Assembly: GCA_016707525.1 (NCBI GenBank)
Contig: JADJHP010000021.1
Span: 111,661 to 175,660, forward strand
Source of the DNA: Ignavibacteriota bacterium
GTDB taxonomy: Bacteria; Bacteroidota; Ignavibacteria; UBA10030; UBA6906
Reading direction: 5' to 3'
DNA: 64,000 bases
The notes beneath the pieces were generated by a model. It saw only the letters and a list, made by a program, of their open reading frames with translations. It was not told where the DNA came from and did no database searches. Made by a program: the position numbers and the translations under genes. Positions 45,678-54,682 of the stretch are shown here, in pieces (position 1 is the stretch's first letter; each line of letters opens with the position of its first letter).

Positions 45678-47030
45678 TCAACCGGACACATGCGAGGGGT
45701 ATCGGAGCGAACCTCGTGCCGCGGCCGGTGTGAGCCAAGGACTGCGGAAGTCAAGCTTCCGCAGTCCTTGCTGTACTTCCGGACACGTCATGAACAGCCG
45801 CCAGAGCAGGCCCGTACGGTGGTTCTCGATCATCCCGATGATCGGTCCCTGGTCGATCGCAAGGTGCCCATCCGACACCCATTCTTCAGTATCGTTGAAT
45901 GCATCCGCGAAACCATACGCGGTCCAGATCTCACCGCCGCGCGTGTGATAGAAATGTCTCAACGCCTGCATGGAGTATTCGGGTGTATACGGGAATGAAC
46001 TCAACGCTGCCGTCGGTGATATCGTGCCATTGTCGTCGGTGGGTGAATGCGCAACATAGGCGACGTACGAATCGCTCGAGGTCAGCCCCCAGCACGAGTC
46101 ACTATATCCTTTGAATCCATGTGGGTTCCGGACACAATGCTCACGGTTGATGAGCGCGTGATTCCGGTTCCGCTCCCAGTAGTCGGCGTACCGGTCGCTG
46201 AGTCCGCGCGGGTCCAGACCGAGGAACGAGTAGTGCGTGAAGAAGAGCGGCCCGCCGTAGTCGAACCCGAGCTCGAGCGGAATACCGTAGTAGGACTTTC
46301 CGTTCCGGAAGTCTTCACCTCCGGCCCAGCAGTGATGATACGCGGTGCTATCGATGGGGTGCTTCGTTCCGGACGCCGCGAGCACGTAGGTGATGAGGCA
46401 TTCATTGAACCCACGGATGGGCATGTTCATTGCCCATCCGAACTTCGGACTCCAGTGCCAGTACAGGCTGTCCGTTCCGCCGCGGGTGAACCAGTTCCAT
46501 TCGACGCGGTCCCACAGGAAATTGATGCTGGCACGGAGGGCGGACTCTGTGCTGTCCGGACGGTCGAAGTATTGGCGGACGCACAGCAATCCTTGAAAGA
46601 GGTACGAAGTCTCCACAAGGTCGGCGCCGTCATCGTGATCACTGAACGGAATGGTCGCCCCGGAGGCGCCATCCATCCAGTGGGGGTAGGCACCGTGGTA
46701 CGATGGTGCCGCCTGCAGGAAGCGTACGATCTTCAGAAGGAATGCTGCCGCGGTATCACGGCCGATCCATCCCCTCTCGGTCGCCACGATCACACCCATC
46801 ACGCCGAAGCCCGTTCCGCCGACGGCAACGACTTCGTCGCCATAGCCGAAGGTCCGGTTGCTCCGTTCACGCGCCATGCCGCTCACGGGGTGGGCATAGT
46901 CCCAGAAGTATCTGAATGTCTGCCGCTGCACAACATCCAGCAGCATGGAATCCGAAGTGACCACGGGGCGTTCGACGACGCGCGCGCCGGCGGGATCACG
47001 GTGAGTGCACGCCGCAACAACCAGGCCCCT
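45678..47030 (-). CDS. Glucoamylase-family (PF10091) hydrolase with a missing 5' end
   Basis: About 450 residues. Conserved blocks from LLDVVQRQTFRYFWDYAHPV onward: GMARERSN, GGTGFGVMGVIVA, PSYHGAYPHWMDG, YWHWSPKFGWAMN, GFNECLITYVLAASG, FFTHYSFLGLDPRG, CWGLTSSDSYVAYVAHSP. Family members include endo-beta-1,2-glucanases (GH144). Before the domain comes GLVVAAC, which looks like the end of a lipoprotein signal, but its first half is replaced by out-of-frame sequence of the upstream lipoprotein gene (overlap 46996-47030). No good start codon exists; ATG 46946 and GTG 46964 lack ribosome sites. Probably a deletion or misjoin. Confidence 0.75.
   Translation of the reverse strand, partial: RGLVVAACTHRDPAGARVVERPVVTSDSMLLDVVQRQTFRYFWDYAHPVSGMARERSNRTFGYGDEVVAVGGTGFGVMGVIVATERGWIGRDTAAAFLLKIVRFLQAAPSYHGAYPHWMDGASGATIPFSDHDDGADLVETSYLFQGLLCVRQYFDRPDSTESALRASINFLWDRVEWNWFTRGGTDSLYWHWSPKFGWAMNMPIRGFNECLITYVLAASGTKHPIDSTAYHHCWAGGEDFRNGKSYYGIPLELGFDYGGPLFFTHYSFLGLDPRGLSDRYADYWERNRNHALINREHCVRNPHGFKGYSDSCWGLTSSDSYVAYVAHSPTDDNGTISPTAALSSFPYTPEYSMQALRHFYHTRGGEIWTAYGFADAFNDTEEWVSDGHLAIDQGPIIGMIENHRTGLLWRLFMTCPEVQQGLRKLDFRSPWLTPAAARGSLRYPSHVSG
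45736..45770. repeat. Perfect 15-bp hairpin inside the end of the glucoamylase gene
   Basis: CAAGGACTGCGGAAG and CTTCCGCAGTCCTTG with a 5-base loop, within the codons for QGLRKLDFRSPW near the C-terminus. The stem is terminator-like in strength, but no T tract follows on either strand. Confidence 0.6.
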
Positions 47031-47847
47031 TGTCCACGAAGCGGAGGATGCGATCCACGGGAATGGATCCCTGGGCGATGGTTGCCGGCCATTGGATCGT
47101 GATCGAATCCACCGAGACCCTCGCGGTAAAGGGGATATCTTGCACGACATGGTATGACGTGTCGATATAACCACCCGTCCGCCCGTCTCTTGTGCGGTGC
47201 CAGACGCTGTCCACCTTATGTGCCACGAATCCGTATGTGCGGGGCATGCTGGTGGTGTCAGCGGAAAGGAGACGCCAGGTATGGATGCCGGTGATATTCT
47301 TGTATTCGTGATCCTGCACATTCCAACGGTACGTGTAGCCGTACGTCCACTCCGTGCCAACAGCCAGAGGAATGTTGAACTCGACCGGATAGTCGGGCAT
47401 CGTCACGGCCTTATCGGGCCCCGTCGCCGAACCCGCCGGGGAGGAAGCCAGCACACGGAAGTGAACCAGAGAGCCCGGAGTAAGGCCGCTGACCGTATCC
47501 CGCACTTCGCGTGCTGCGGTGTCAGGGGGGAGCGCAATATTCTTCGTCCGCATGCCATAACTGTTCGTAGGACCATATTCAACGAGGAAGATCGCAGCGC
47601 GGTCTTTGGTCTTCACGAGTCCGGTGACTTCAGCCGTTTGCGGCGAGAGAATTCTTATGGAAGAATGCGTGACGACAGGTGGGATCCCCTGATCCGGAGC
47701 AATGCCATCATCGCTCGTGCACGAGAATGTGGCAAGTGAGAGGATGAGGATCGCGACAGGCGCGACCATGCGCTGAACAGTCGTCGCAGCTTGTATCGAA
47801 CTCTGAAGTGCCGTTTCGATGGCGTGACTATCGTCGAAGAATACCAT
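46996..47847 (-). CDS. Lipoprotein with FN3-like domain, C-terminally truncated
   Basis: About 283 residues from ATG 47847; start uncertain (47769 and 47934 also possible). A lipobox (LILSLATFSC) is followed by an FN3-like domain (ILSPQTAEVTGLVKTKDRAA to FRVLASSPAGS) and a domain shared with the lipoprotein at 49254-49925 (VGTEWTYGYTYRW, VHVWRL-like THTWRL region, PFTARVSVDSITIQW). Compared with that paralogue, the last 45 or so residues are missing and replaced by RFVDKGPGCCGVHSP, read from the start of the glucoamylase gene. Consistent with a deletion that joined the two genes. Confidence 0.65.
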   Translation of the reverse strand: MVFFDDSHAIETALQSSIQAATTVQRMVAPVAILILSLATFSCTSDDGIAPDQGIPPVVTHSSIRILSPQTAEVTGLVKTKDRAAIFLVEYGPTNSYGMRTKNIALPPDTAAREVRDTVSGLTPGSLVHFRVLASSPAGSATGPDKAVTMPDYPVEFNIPLAVGTEWTYGYTYRWNVQDHEYKNITGIHTWRLLSADTTSMPRTYGFVAHKVDSVWHRTRDGRTGGYIDTSYHVVQDIPFTARVSVDSITIQWPATIAQGSIPVDRILRFVDKGPGCCGVHSP

Positions 47848-47946
47848 ATGCCCCCCAAAATTCCTGGACCGATCCCTGCTTGACTCACAGCCAAGGTACG
47901 AACCGCGTATGACAAGTTCCAGCGGAAGCGGCAACGCACGTCACAC

Positions 47947-49130
47947 TCAGAACCGCGCGTTGATCAGCGGCAGCCATCGGGCCCATGCGGGATTGGACTC
48001 CACATGGTTCAGGATACCGATCTGGATGCCTTGCAGATCTTCCGCATTATTGAACACGCCAATGACCAGACCCTTCTGCAGTTCGGCGGTCCGGTGGTAG
48101 GCCGCACAGCTCAGGCCGCTCAGGATGTTCGCATCGGTCCATCCGATCGCAACATTGAGGCCGGTGATCTCCGGCGCCTTCATGCGGTATCCGGCGAATG
48201 TCACGCCGGTGATGCTGCCCTGCGCACGCACCATGCCCGCCGTCGCAGAGACCCCTGTGATCGCATTCCCCGACACCAGCCCGAGCCCGGTTACGCTCAC
48301 CCCGGTGATGCTCCCCTCTCCTGCCACGAGTCCAAGGCCTGAGAACGATACCCCGGTGATACCTCCTTTGCCCACGAGGCCGAGCCCTGCCACCGAGATG
48401 CCGGTCATGCTCCCCTGTGTAACCAACCCGAGGCCTCCAAACGAGATCCCGCTCATGTTGCCCTGCGCAACCGTGCCGAGCGTCCCATAATTGATCCCTG
48501 ACATGTTCCCCTGCGACACAAGGCCGAGTCCGCCGGCATTGATGCCTGTCATCGCGCCCTGCGATACGGTGCCGAGCCCCCCGAGATTGATACCCGTCAT
48601 CTCTTTCTGGCTCACCAGCCCGAGCCCGCCGATGTTGATGCCGCTCATCGAGCCCTGAGAGATCAGGCCGAGCCCCCGAAATTCATCCCGGTCATGTTGC
48701 CCATGGCAACAGTCCCAAGGCCTCCGAGGTTGATTCCGGTGGCGTCACCTCCCGACACCATCCCCAGGCCCCCCATGTTCAATCCTGTGAGGTCGCCGGT
48801 GGCGACCACCCCACCGATGCCGGCGGTGATGCCGTTCATTTCTTGCCCTGCCGCGGCGAGGACGCCGAATGAGAATCCGTTCACCTCGCCCCGGGGTTCG
48901 TTGTAGGGTTTCCAGAGGGAGAGATTGATGCCGTCCACGCGGACGAACGCGCCATCGCGCCAGGCGAAGCGTATGCCATTCATGTCCTGGCCGTTACCGA
49001 AACTGATGCCGCTGTTGCCGGCCATCAGTCCCCAGTGCCCAAGGCCCGGGACATCCGATGAATCGGTGATCGACGCCGCCCCGACACACGGGGCGAACAG
49101 AAGGATAAAAGAGAGACTGAGGGATCTCAT
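47947..49130 (-). pseudogene. LA_2272-type surface repeat protein broken by a frameshift
   Basis: A signal peptide (SLSFILLFAPCVGA) is followed by about 14 imperfect 16-residue repeats of the form MxGINxGGLGLVSQGx, predicted beta-solenoid, and a C-terminal block LQGIQIGILNHVESNPAWAR ending PLINARF, typical of LA_2272-like surface repeat proteins. The frame entered at 49130 stops at 48663 after MNFGG; one extra G in the run at about 48675 would give GGLGLISQGSMSGI and restore one protein of roughly 394 residues. The loss is in a G run, so base error is likely. Function unknown; surface-exposed or outer-membrane role inferred. Confidence 0.7.
48150..48840 (-). repeat. 48-nt coding tandem repeats
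   Basis: About 14 diverged copies of a 48-base unit encode the 16-residue GLGLVSQG/SGIN repeat. Copies near the middle are the most alike, so unequal exchange may still change copy number. Confidence 0.7.
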
Positions 49131-49253
49131 GGAATATTGTCAAGTAGTGAAACCAGAGGTTGTGTGCTGTCCATGATACGGCCGATCACGAGCACAGTTG
49201 CACTTCGAGCCGCAGCCCCATGAGCCCGGAGTACCACGGTTAGCATAACGCCA

Positions 49254-49925
49254 CTATGGTGTCTTGACCGAGACAAAGGCCAGCGACACGCTGTATGATG
49301 CACTCATCGCCGAAAGGCTCTGCTGGAATGATCGGAGACCAATGCCACGCTCATAGACCGCGCTATACGCAATGGCCCCCCCGCTCGTGCCAGCCACAGT
49401 GACCGATGCTGCCCCATTATCGGCTGCACGGGCCAGACGCTCTGCTTCATAGCTCACATACCCGAGAGACCCTGACCACCGGAATGTGATGGAATCGTTC
49501 GAGACCGTCGCGGTGAACGGAACATCGCTCCGGAACATGTATGTCGTCTCCTGAATCGAGCCGTTCGGCCCTGTCCGCTGAGCGATGTGCACGGTGTCCA
49601 CCGCTTCCGACGTGAACGTGTACGTTCGGGGAATACCCGTTCCATCCACCCCCGTCAGGCGCCAGACATGGACACCCTTCTGCGTCCGGTAGTAGTAATC
49701 CTTCTCATGGTACGATTCGGTGAAATTGTACGTCCACGTCGTGCCTACGACGAAAGGCAATCCGAACCCCACGTCCCCGGAAGACGCGACCGCCTCCGGT
49801 CCGGCAGGATCCTTGCACGACATGAAGAGCAATGACATCAATGGCAACATGACAACCAGAATGGTGTGGCCCGAGAGCGTGGATCTGAGATGGCGGGCCA
49901 ATAAGGTCAACGGCGAGATCGGCAT
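49254..49925 (-). CDS. Lipoprotein, paralogue of the one at 46996-47847
   Basis: 223 residues. Signal with lipobox MSLLFMSC, then one domain: VVGTTWTYNFTESYHEKDYY, KGVHVWRLTGVDGTGIPRTY, DVPFTATVSNDSITFRWSG, and a C-terminal half rich in Ser/Ala ending SYSVSLAFVSVKTP. The middle blocks align with the neighbour lipoprotein, but the FN3 domain is missing here. ATG 49925 has AAGGA 9 nt upstream. Function unknown. Confidence 0.7.
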   Translation of the reverse strand: MPISPLTLLARHLRSTLSGHTILVVMLPLMSLLFMSCKDPAGPEAVASSGDVGFGLPFVVGTTWTYNFTESYHEKDYYYRTQKGVHVWRLTGVDGTGIPRTYTFTSEAVDTVHIAQRTGPNGSIQETTYMFRSDVPFTATVSNDSITFRWSGSLGYVSYEAERLARAADNGAASVTVAGTSGGAIAYSAVYERGIGLRSFQQSLSAMSASYSVSLAFVSVKTP

Positions 49926-50183
49926 TGAAGAGTTCCTTGCTGAAATTCTCATCGCCGCGCTTTCTTGCGGCAATGGATATCTCACGGAACGGGGGCACTA
50001 CGAGCAGCGCACATCGTGGATGAACTCCCCCGGGGTCCAGATAGCGTTCAGGGATACCATTACCGGAGGGCACTCCTGAACAACCAAAGATAGTCAACAC
50101 AACCGCCGGAATCAACCCATCCTGGTTCACGATGGAGGTACAAGAGGCGGCCGGACCCCGCTTCGCGGGGGTCAACAGCATGA
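49926..50183. other. Intergenic stretch, no supported gene
   Basis: Between the lipoprotein start and the hydrogenase terminator; the full gap to the hydrogenase stop is 338 bp. Open frames on the minus strand here have no start region or recognisable motif. It should hold the lipoprotein promoter, which I cannot place. Confidence 0.5.
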
Positions 50184-50227
50184 GGAAAAGGCCAGATCCT
50201 GCCCCACCACCAGGACCCGGCCTTTCC
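50184..50227 (-). terminator. Terminator of the hydrogenase operon
   Basis: Near-perfect 16-bp stem (GGAAAGGCCGGGTCCTG with its imperfect complement) followed on the minus strand by TTTTCCTCAT, 36 nt after the hydA stop. Confidence 0.65.
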
Positions 50228-50263
50228 CCCGGATTCACCGCTTCTGCCCGTTGCCCCGCTTGC

Positions 50264-52264
50264 CTAGTGGGCCCTCACAACTTCCAGCCTCTCGTGCAGC
50301 GCCCCCATGATGCTCTCCACCGTCGCATGCGCGATCTCCTCGTCGTCGATCGCCGCGGTCACAGGATGCTCGCAGGGGTCGACGCGCGTGTGGGCGACGA
50401 CATGCACCTTCCCCACCAACCCGTCCTCCGCGATCCGGTCGACCACGGCATTCAACAGCTCGTCCGATCCACGCGAGAGGCACAAGGGGCCGAGACAGAT
50501 CTTCAGCTCGACCGAATCCTCGGTGTCACACCGCGAGAGACTCACCTCCCCTTCGAACGCTTCGGAGCGGTCCGTGTACGTTGTGTGCAGATGGTGATGG
50601 TGCTCCCCATGGACGCGGCTCAGATACGGATTATCCTGCGAACGCCTGAGCTGCAACGCCTTGTCTGCGCTGTACAGCCCCTTCGCACGCGACTTCCGCA
50701 CCGCCGGTTCGAGACTCACCGGCTGGCCACCTCCACCCACGCAGCCGCCCGGACATGCCATGACCTCGATGAAGTCCACGGCCACCTTGCCCTTCTTCAC
50801 ATCATTGAGCAGGCGCTTCGCGTTCCGCAAACCATGCACCACGGCCAGACGGAGCTCCCGGTCACCCAGCATGACGCTCACGTTGCGGATGCCATTCTCG
50901 CCACGCACTTCCATCACGTCGTCCTGCGCCAAAGGCTTGCCGCCGAGTACTTCCGCAGCGTACCGCACCACGGCTTCACTCACGCCACCGCTGTTGCCGA
51001 AGATCACCCCGGCGCCCGTCTTGAAGCCGAACGGCATGTCGAAGGATTCCGGTGTCAGCGACGCGAACTTGAGTCCGAGTTGCTGGATCATCACCCCCAG
51101 TTCCTGGGTGGTGATCACGATGTCCACGTCCTTCACGCCGTCCACGGCGAACTCCGGACGGGCGGCCTCGCCCTTCTTGGCGGTACAGGGCATGACCGAT
51201 ACCATGATCAGGTCTTCGCGCGCGATCTCCAGTTCCTTCGGGAGCGTGTCCTTCACCACCGACCCGAGCATCTGCTGGGGCGAACGGCAGGTCGAGACGT
51301 TGTCCAGGAGCTGCGGGAACTTGAATTCCGCGAACTTCACCCATCCCGGGCAGCAGGAGGTGATGAGCGGCAGGTTCTCGCCCTTCTCCATCCGCTTCAC
51401 GAACTCCGCCGTCTCTTCCATGATGGTCAGGTCTGCCGCATACGCCGTATCGAACACTTTCTTGAATCCGAGCATGCGCAGCGCGCTCACCATCTGTCCG
51501 GTCACGTCCTTGCCGCTCTCGATCCCGAACAACTCGCCCAGTGCCACACGCACGGCCGGAGCCACCTGCACCACGACGTACTTCTTCTTGTCTTCCAGCA
51601 CCTTCCATACCCTGTCGATCTCGGAGCGCGGCGTGAGAGCGCCGGTCGGACAGACACGTGCGCACTGTCCACACTCGACGCAGGTCACCTCGCCCAGCCC
51701 TTTGCCGAGGCTCGGCACGACCTGCATGGCATGGCCCCGGTAGGCGAAATCGATCGCGCCGATCCCCTGGATCTCGTTGCAGGCCCGCACACAATCGCCG
51801 CACAGGATGCACTTATTCGGGTCGCGCGTGATGCCTGCCGCCGTGGTGTCCATGGGATGCACTTCTTCACTCTTCTTGAATCGGATCTCCGTCACGCCGA
51901 GCTTGCGGGAGACCTCCTGCAGACGGCAGGAGGCGCTCTTGAGGCACGACGTGCACGACATGTTGTGGCGCGCGAGGAGGAGCTCGAGGCTCACCTTGCG
52001 CACTTCCCGGAGCGTTTCGGTGGAGGTCTGGACCTTCATGCCCGGCTCCGGACGTGTGGAGCACGACGTGACGATCCCGCGCCCTTCGATGTCCACGACG
52101 CACAGGCGGCATGCGCCGTACACGCTGAGTTCAGAATGGTAGCAGAACGTGGGCAGCTCGATGTTCGCCTTCCGGATCACTTCGAGCAGGTTGCGTTCGT
52201 TGTTGTAATAGACCTTGCGGCCGTTGATGGTCAATGATGGTGTTGGTGATGATGTCTGTTCCAT
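50264..52264 (-). CDS. hydA: [FeFe] hydrogenase catalytic subunit (HydA of HydABC type)
   Basis: 666 residues. N-terminal [2Fe-2S] domain (Cys41, 52, 55, 68), His-Cys [4Fe-4S] site (H100, C104, C107, C113), two ferredoxin clusters (CILCGDCVRAC, CVECGQCARVC), then the H-cluster domain with L1 TSCCPGW (302-308), L2 MPCTAKKGEAARPE (358-371) and L3 EVMACPGGCVGGGGQP (500-515). All H-cluster cysteines are present. A His-rich linker (HHHHLH) leads to a C-terminal thioredoxin-like ferredoxin domain that keeps Cys590, 595 and 631 but has Val635 where the fourth ligand belongs. With HydB and HydC it makes a trimeric NAD(P)H-linked, possibly electron-bifurcating enzyme. No maturases (HydEFG) are in the window. 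Confidence 0.95.
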   Translation of the reverse strand: MEQTSSPTPSLTINGRKVYYNNERNLLEVIRKANIELPTFCYHSELSVYGACRLCVVDIEGRGIVTSCSTRPEPGMKVQTSTETLREVRKVSLELLLARHNMSCTSCLKSASCRLQEVSRKLGVTEIRFKKSEEVHPMDTTAAGITRDPNKCILCGDCVRACNEIQGIGAIDFAYRGHAMQVVPSLGKGLGEVTCVECGQCARVCPTGALTPRSEIDRVWKVLEDKKKYVVVQVAPAVRVALGELFGIESGKDVTGQMVSALRMLGFKKVFDTAYAADLTIMEETAEFVKRMEKGENLPLITSCCPGWVKFAEFKFPQLLDNVSTCRSPQQMLGSVVKDTLPKELEIAREDLIMVSVMPCTAKKGEAARPEFAVDGVKDVDIVITTQELGVMIQQLGLKFASLTPESFDMPFGFKTGAGVIFGNSGGVSEAVVRYAAEVLGGKPLAQDDVMEVRGENGIRNVSVMLGDRELRLAVVHGLRNAKRLLNDVKKGKVAVDFIEVMACPGGCVGGGGQPVSLEPAVRKSRAKGLYSADKALQLRRSQDNPYLSRVHGEHHHHLHTTYTDRSEAFEGEVSLSRCDTEDSVELKICLGPLCLSRGSDELLNAVVDRIAEDGLVGKVHVVAHTRVDPCEHPVTAAIDDEEIAHATVESIMGALHERLEVVRAH

Positions 52265-52271
52265 GGTGTCC

Positions 52272-54173
52272 TCACGCTATCGCGCCAAGTTTGCAGGTCG
52301 TGAGGCATGCACCGCAACGGATGCAGAGGGCCTCGTTGATGATGTGCGCTTGCTTCCGCTCGCCGGTGATGGCACCGGTCGGGCAGGACTTGACGCACAG
52401 ACCGCAGCCGCGGCACTTGGACGCAACGATGCTGGGGCGGATGAGCGCGGTGCACTTGTTCGCAGGGCAGCGCTTGTGCGCGATATGCGCATCGAACTCC
52501 CCGCGGAAGTCGCGCAGGATGGACAGCACCGGATTGGGCGCGGATTTGCCGAGGCCACACAGGGAACCGGTGCCGACAGCCCGGGCGACGCTCTCCAGAA
52601 GTCCGATCGTCCGCTCGTCCGCACGCCCTTCGATGATATCATCGAGGAGGACGAGCATCTGATAGGTCCCCTCGCGGCACAGGACACACTTGCCGCAGGA
52701 TTCGCTCTGGGTGAACTGCATGAAGAACCGCGCCACCTGCACCATGCAGGTATCCTGATTCATCACCACGAGTCCGCCCGACCCGACCATGGCATTGATC
52801 GCCTTGAGCGAGTCGAACTCGAGCGGAAGGTCGAGATACCGCGGCGAGAGGCATGCGCCTGATGGCCCACCGATCTGCACTGCCTTGAAGTCCTCCGGCT
52901 TTCCGGGCCCGCGCCTCGTCGTCACGCCTCCTCCAATGTCAAAGATGATGGTCCGCAATGATGTGCCGAACGGAACTTCGATCAGTCCGGTGTTCGCGAC
53001 ATGCCCCGTGAGCGCGAACGTCTTGGTTCCCGGCGAGGCCTTCGTGCCGGTGGCACGGAACTGTTCTGCGCCGAGCGAGATCACGATCGGGACCGATGCC
53101 AGGGTCTCCACGTTATTGATGATGGTCGGCTTGCCGAAGAGTCCGCACTCCGCCGGGAACGGCGGCTTCGGGGCCGGCATGCCGCGCCGCCCTTCGATGG
53201 ACGCCATCAGCGCCGTCTCTTCACCGCACACGAATGCCCCGGCACCCTCCATCACATTGATGCGGAACGGACGGCCAGAGCCGAACACGCTCTCGCCCAG
53301 GATGCCGAGCGATCCCGCGATCTCCACTGCCGCGCGCATGCGCTTCACGGCGAGCGGGTATTCCGCCCGGACGTAGACATATCCTTCATCGGCCCCGATC
53401 GCACGCGCGGCGATGAGCATGCCTTCGATCACGCTGTGCGGATTCCCTTCCATTACGCTCCGGTCCATGAAGGCACCCGGATCCCCTTCGTCGCCGTTGC
53501 AGATCACATACTTCTTTCCCGGCGGCTGCGCTGCGGCAGCACGCCACTTGCGACCCGTCGGGAACCCCCCGCCCCCACGGCCGCGCAGGCCGGAGTCCTC
53601 CACGATGCGGGTGACGTCATCGGCGGAGAGCTCGAGGTGTGCACGTCGCGCACCCGCATACCCGCCCAGCGCGATGTACTCGTTGATGTCACCCGGATCG
53701 ATCTGTCCGCACATCTTCAGCAGCATCCGCTTCTGCTGTGTGTAGAACGGGATGTCGCCGGTACCGCGACAGACCTCTTTCGTTGCCGGGTCCTTGTACA
53801 GCAGGCGTGTGACCGGACGCTTGTTGATGACCGTCTCTTCGATGATCTCGGCAACGTCGGCTGCCTTGACGCGCGTGTACATGATGTTGTCCGGCAGCAC
53901 GGTCACAAGCGGACCCATCTGGCAGAAGCCCTGGCAGCCGCTTTCCGAGAGGTGAAACCCTGCCTTGTCCTCTTCCACCATCTTCAGATCGACGTACACA
54001 TCGAGGCCTTTCGCCTCGAGGACGGTCTTGAACATTGCGAAGACCTTGTTCGCGCCGTTGGCGATGCACCCGGTGCCGGCACACAGGACGATGCGCGCAG
54101 CGACGGCACTGGACCGGCGCCGGTATTCTTCGGCGATCTCTTCCAGCCGTACAGGCTCCATGAGGGTTTCCAT
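52272..54173 (-). CDS. hydB: HydB / NuoF-like NADH- and FMN-binding hydrogenase subunit
   Basis: 633 residues. N-terminal thioredoxin-like [2Fe-2S] domain (VLCAGTGCIANG and ESGCQGFCQMGP give C-x4-C and C-x3-C), then the NuoF core: GRGGGGFPTGRKW (FMN), NGDEGDPGAFMDR (NADH), ESCGKCVLCREGT ([4Fe-4S]). The C-terminus adds two ferredoxin clusters (CRGCGLCVKSC, CIRCGACLTTC). It connects NADH oxidation to HydA and is the presumed bifurcation site. ATG 54173 overlaps the hydC stop by one base; HydA starts 7 nt after its end. Confidence 0.95.
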   Translation of the reverse strand: METLMEPVRLEEIAEEYRRRSSAVAARIVLCAGTGCIANGANKVFAMFKTVLEAKGLDVYVDLKMVEEDKAGFHLSESGCQGFCQMGPLVTVLPDNIMYTRVKAADVAEIIEETVINKRPVTRLLYKDPATKEVCRGTGDIPFYTQQKRMLLKMCGQIDPGDINEYIALGGYAGARRAHLELSADDVTRIVEDSGLRGRGGGGFPTGRKWRAAAAQPPGKKYVICNGDEGDPGAFMDRSVMEGNPHSVIEGMLIAARAIGADEGYVYVRAEYPLAVKRMRAAVEIAGSLGILGESVFGSGRPFRINVMEGAGAFVCGEETALMASIEGRRGMPAPKPPFPAECGLFGKPTIINNVETLASVPIVISLGAEQFRATGTKASPGTKTFALTGHVANTGLIEVPFGTSLRTIIFDIGGGVTTRRGPGKPEDFKAVQIGGPSGACLSPRYLDLPLEFDSLKAINAMVGSGGLVVMNQDTCMVQVARFFMQFTQSESCGKCVLCREGTYQMLVLLDDIIEGRADERTIGLLESVARAVGTGSLCGLGKSAPNPVLSILRDFRGEFDAHIAHKRCPANKCTALIRPSIVASKCRGCGLCVKSCPTGAITGERKQAHIINEALCIRCGACLTTCKLGAIA

Positions 54174-54682
54174 TACGCGGCCATCCCTTCTTTCCGCCCC
54201 TTCAACCCGTTCACGAGGGCCTCGGTCTTTTCGGGGGTCATCAGGGAATGCACTTCTTCGTTCACAACCACCACCGGAGCCAGGCCGCATGCACCCAGGC
54301 ACGAGACCGTTTCAAGGGTGAATTCCATATCCTCGGTGGTCTGCTGCCCCTTGCCAAGACCCAGCACGGTACGTAGCTTGTTCAGGATGGGCTCGGAGTC
54401 TTTCACGTGACAGGCAGTGCCATCACACACCCTGATGACATACCGCCCCTTCGGCTTCAAGGCGAAGTGGGCATAGAACGTGGCAGCCCCGAAAACACGG
54501 GCCGGGGGGAGGTCCAGAGTGGCAGCGATGAAACTGAGTACTTCTTCGGGCAGATAGCGGTATTCTTCCTGTACGGCCTGAAGGATCGGGATCAACATCG
54601 TTGGCTTATGACCGAAGCGTTCGAGGATCCCGCAGACCTTCGAGAATTTTTCAGCGCGGGAAACGAGCATTTCAGGGGACAT
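54173..54682 (-). CDS. hydC: HydC / NuoE-like [2Fe-2S] subunit
   Basis: 169 residues. Helical N-terminus (MLIPILQAVQEEYRYLPEEV), then the thioredoxin-like ferredoxin fold: FYAHFALKPKGRYVIRVCDG, with Cys in CDGTAC (C-x4-C) and CLGAC (C-x3-C), GLAPVVVVNEEVH. All four ligands are present. First gene of the hydrogenase operon, read away from the PAS gene. Confidence 0.95.
   Translation of the reverse strand: MSPEMLVSRAEKFSKVCGILERFGHKPTMLIPILQAVQEEYRYLPEEVLSFIAATLDLPPARVFGAATFYAHFALKPKGRYVIRVCDGTACHVKDSEPILNKLRTVLGLGKGQQTTEDMEFTLETVSCLGACGLAPVVVVNEEVHSLMTPEKTEALVNGLKGRKEGMAA

Noticed and set aside
48150..48840. Regularly spaced repeats resembling a CRISPR array
   Set aside because: Period is 48 nt without distinct spacers, and the units encode a continuous protein repeat.
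49705..50238. Minus-strand frame covering the gap before the hydrogenase terminator
   Set aside because: It runs into the lipoprotein gene in another frame, has no start region and shows no family motif.
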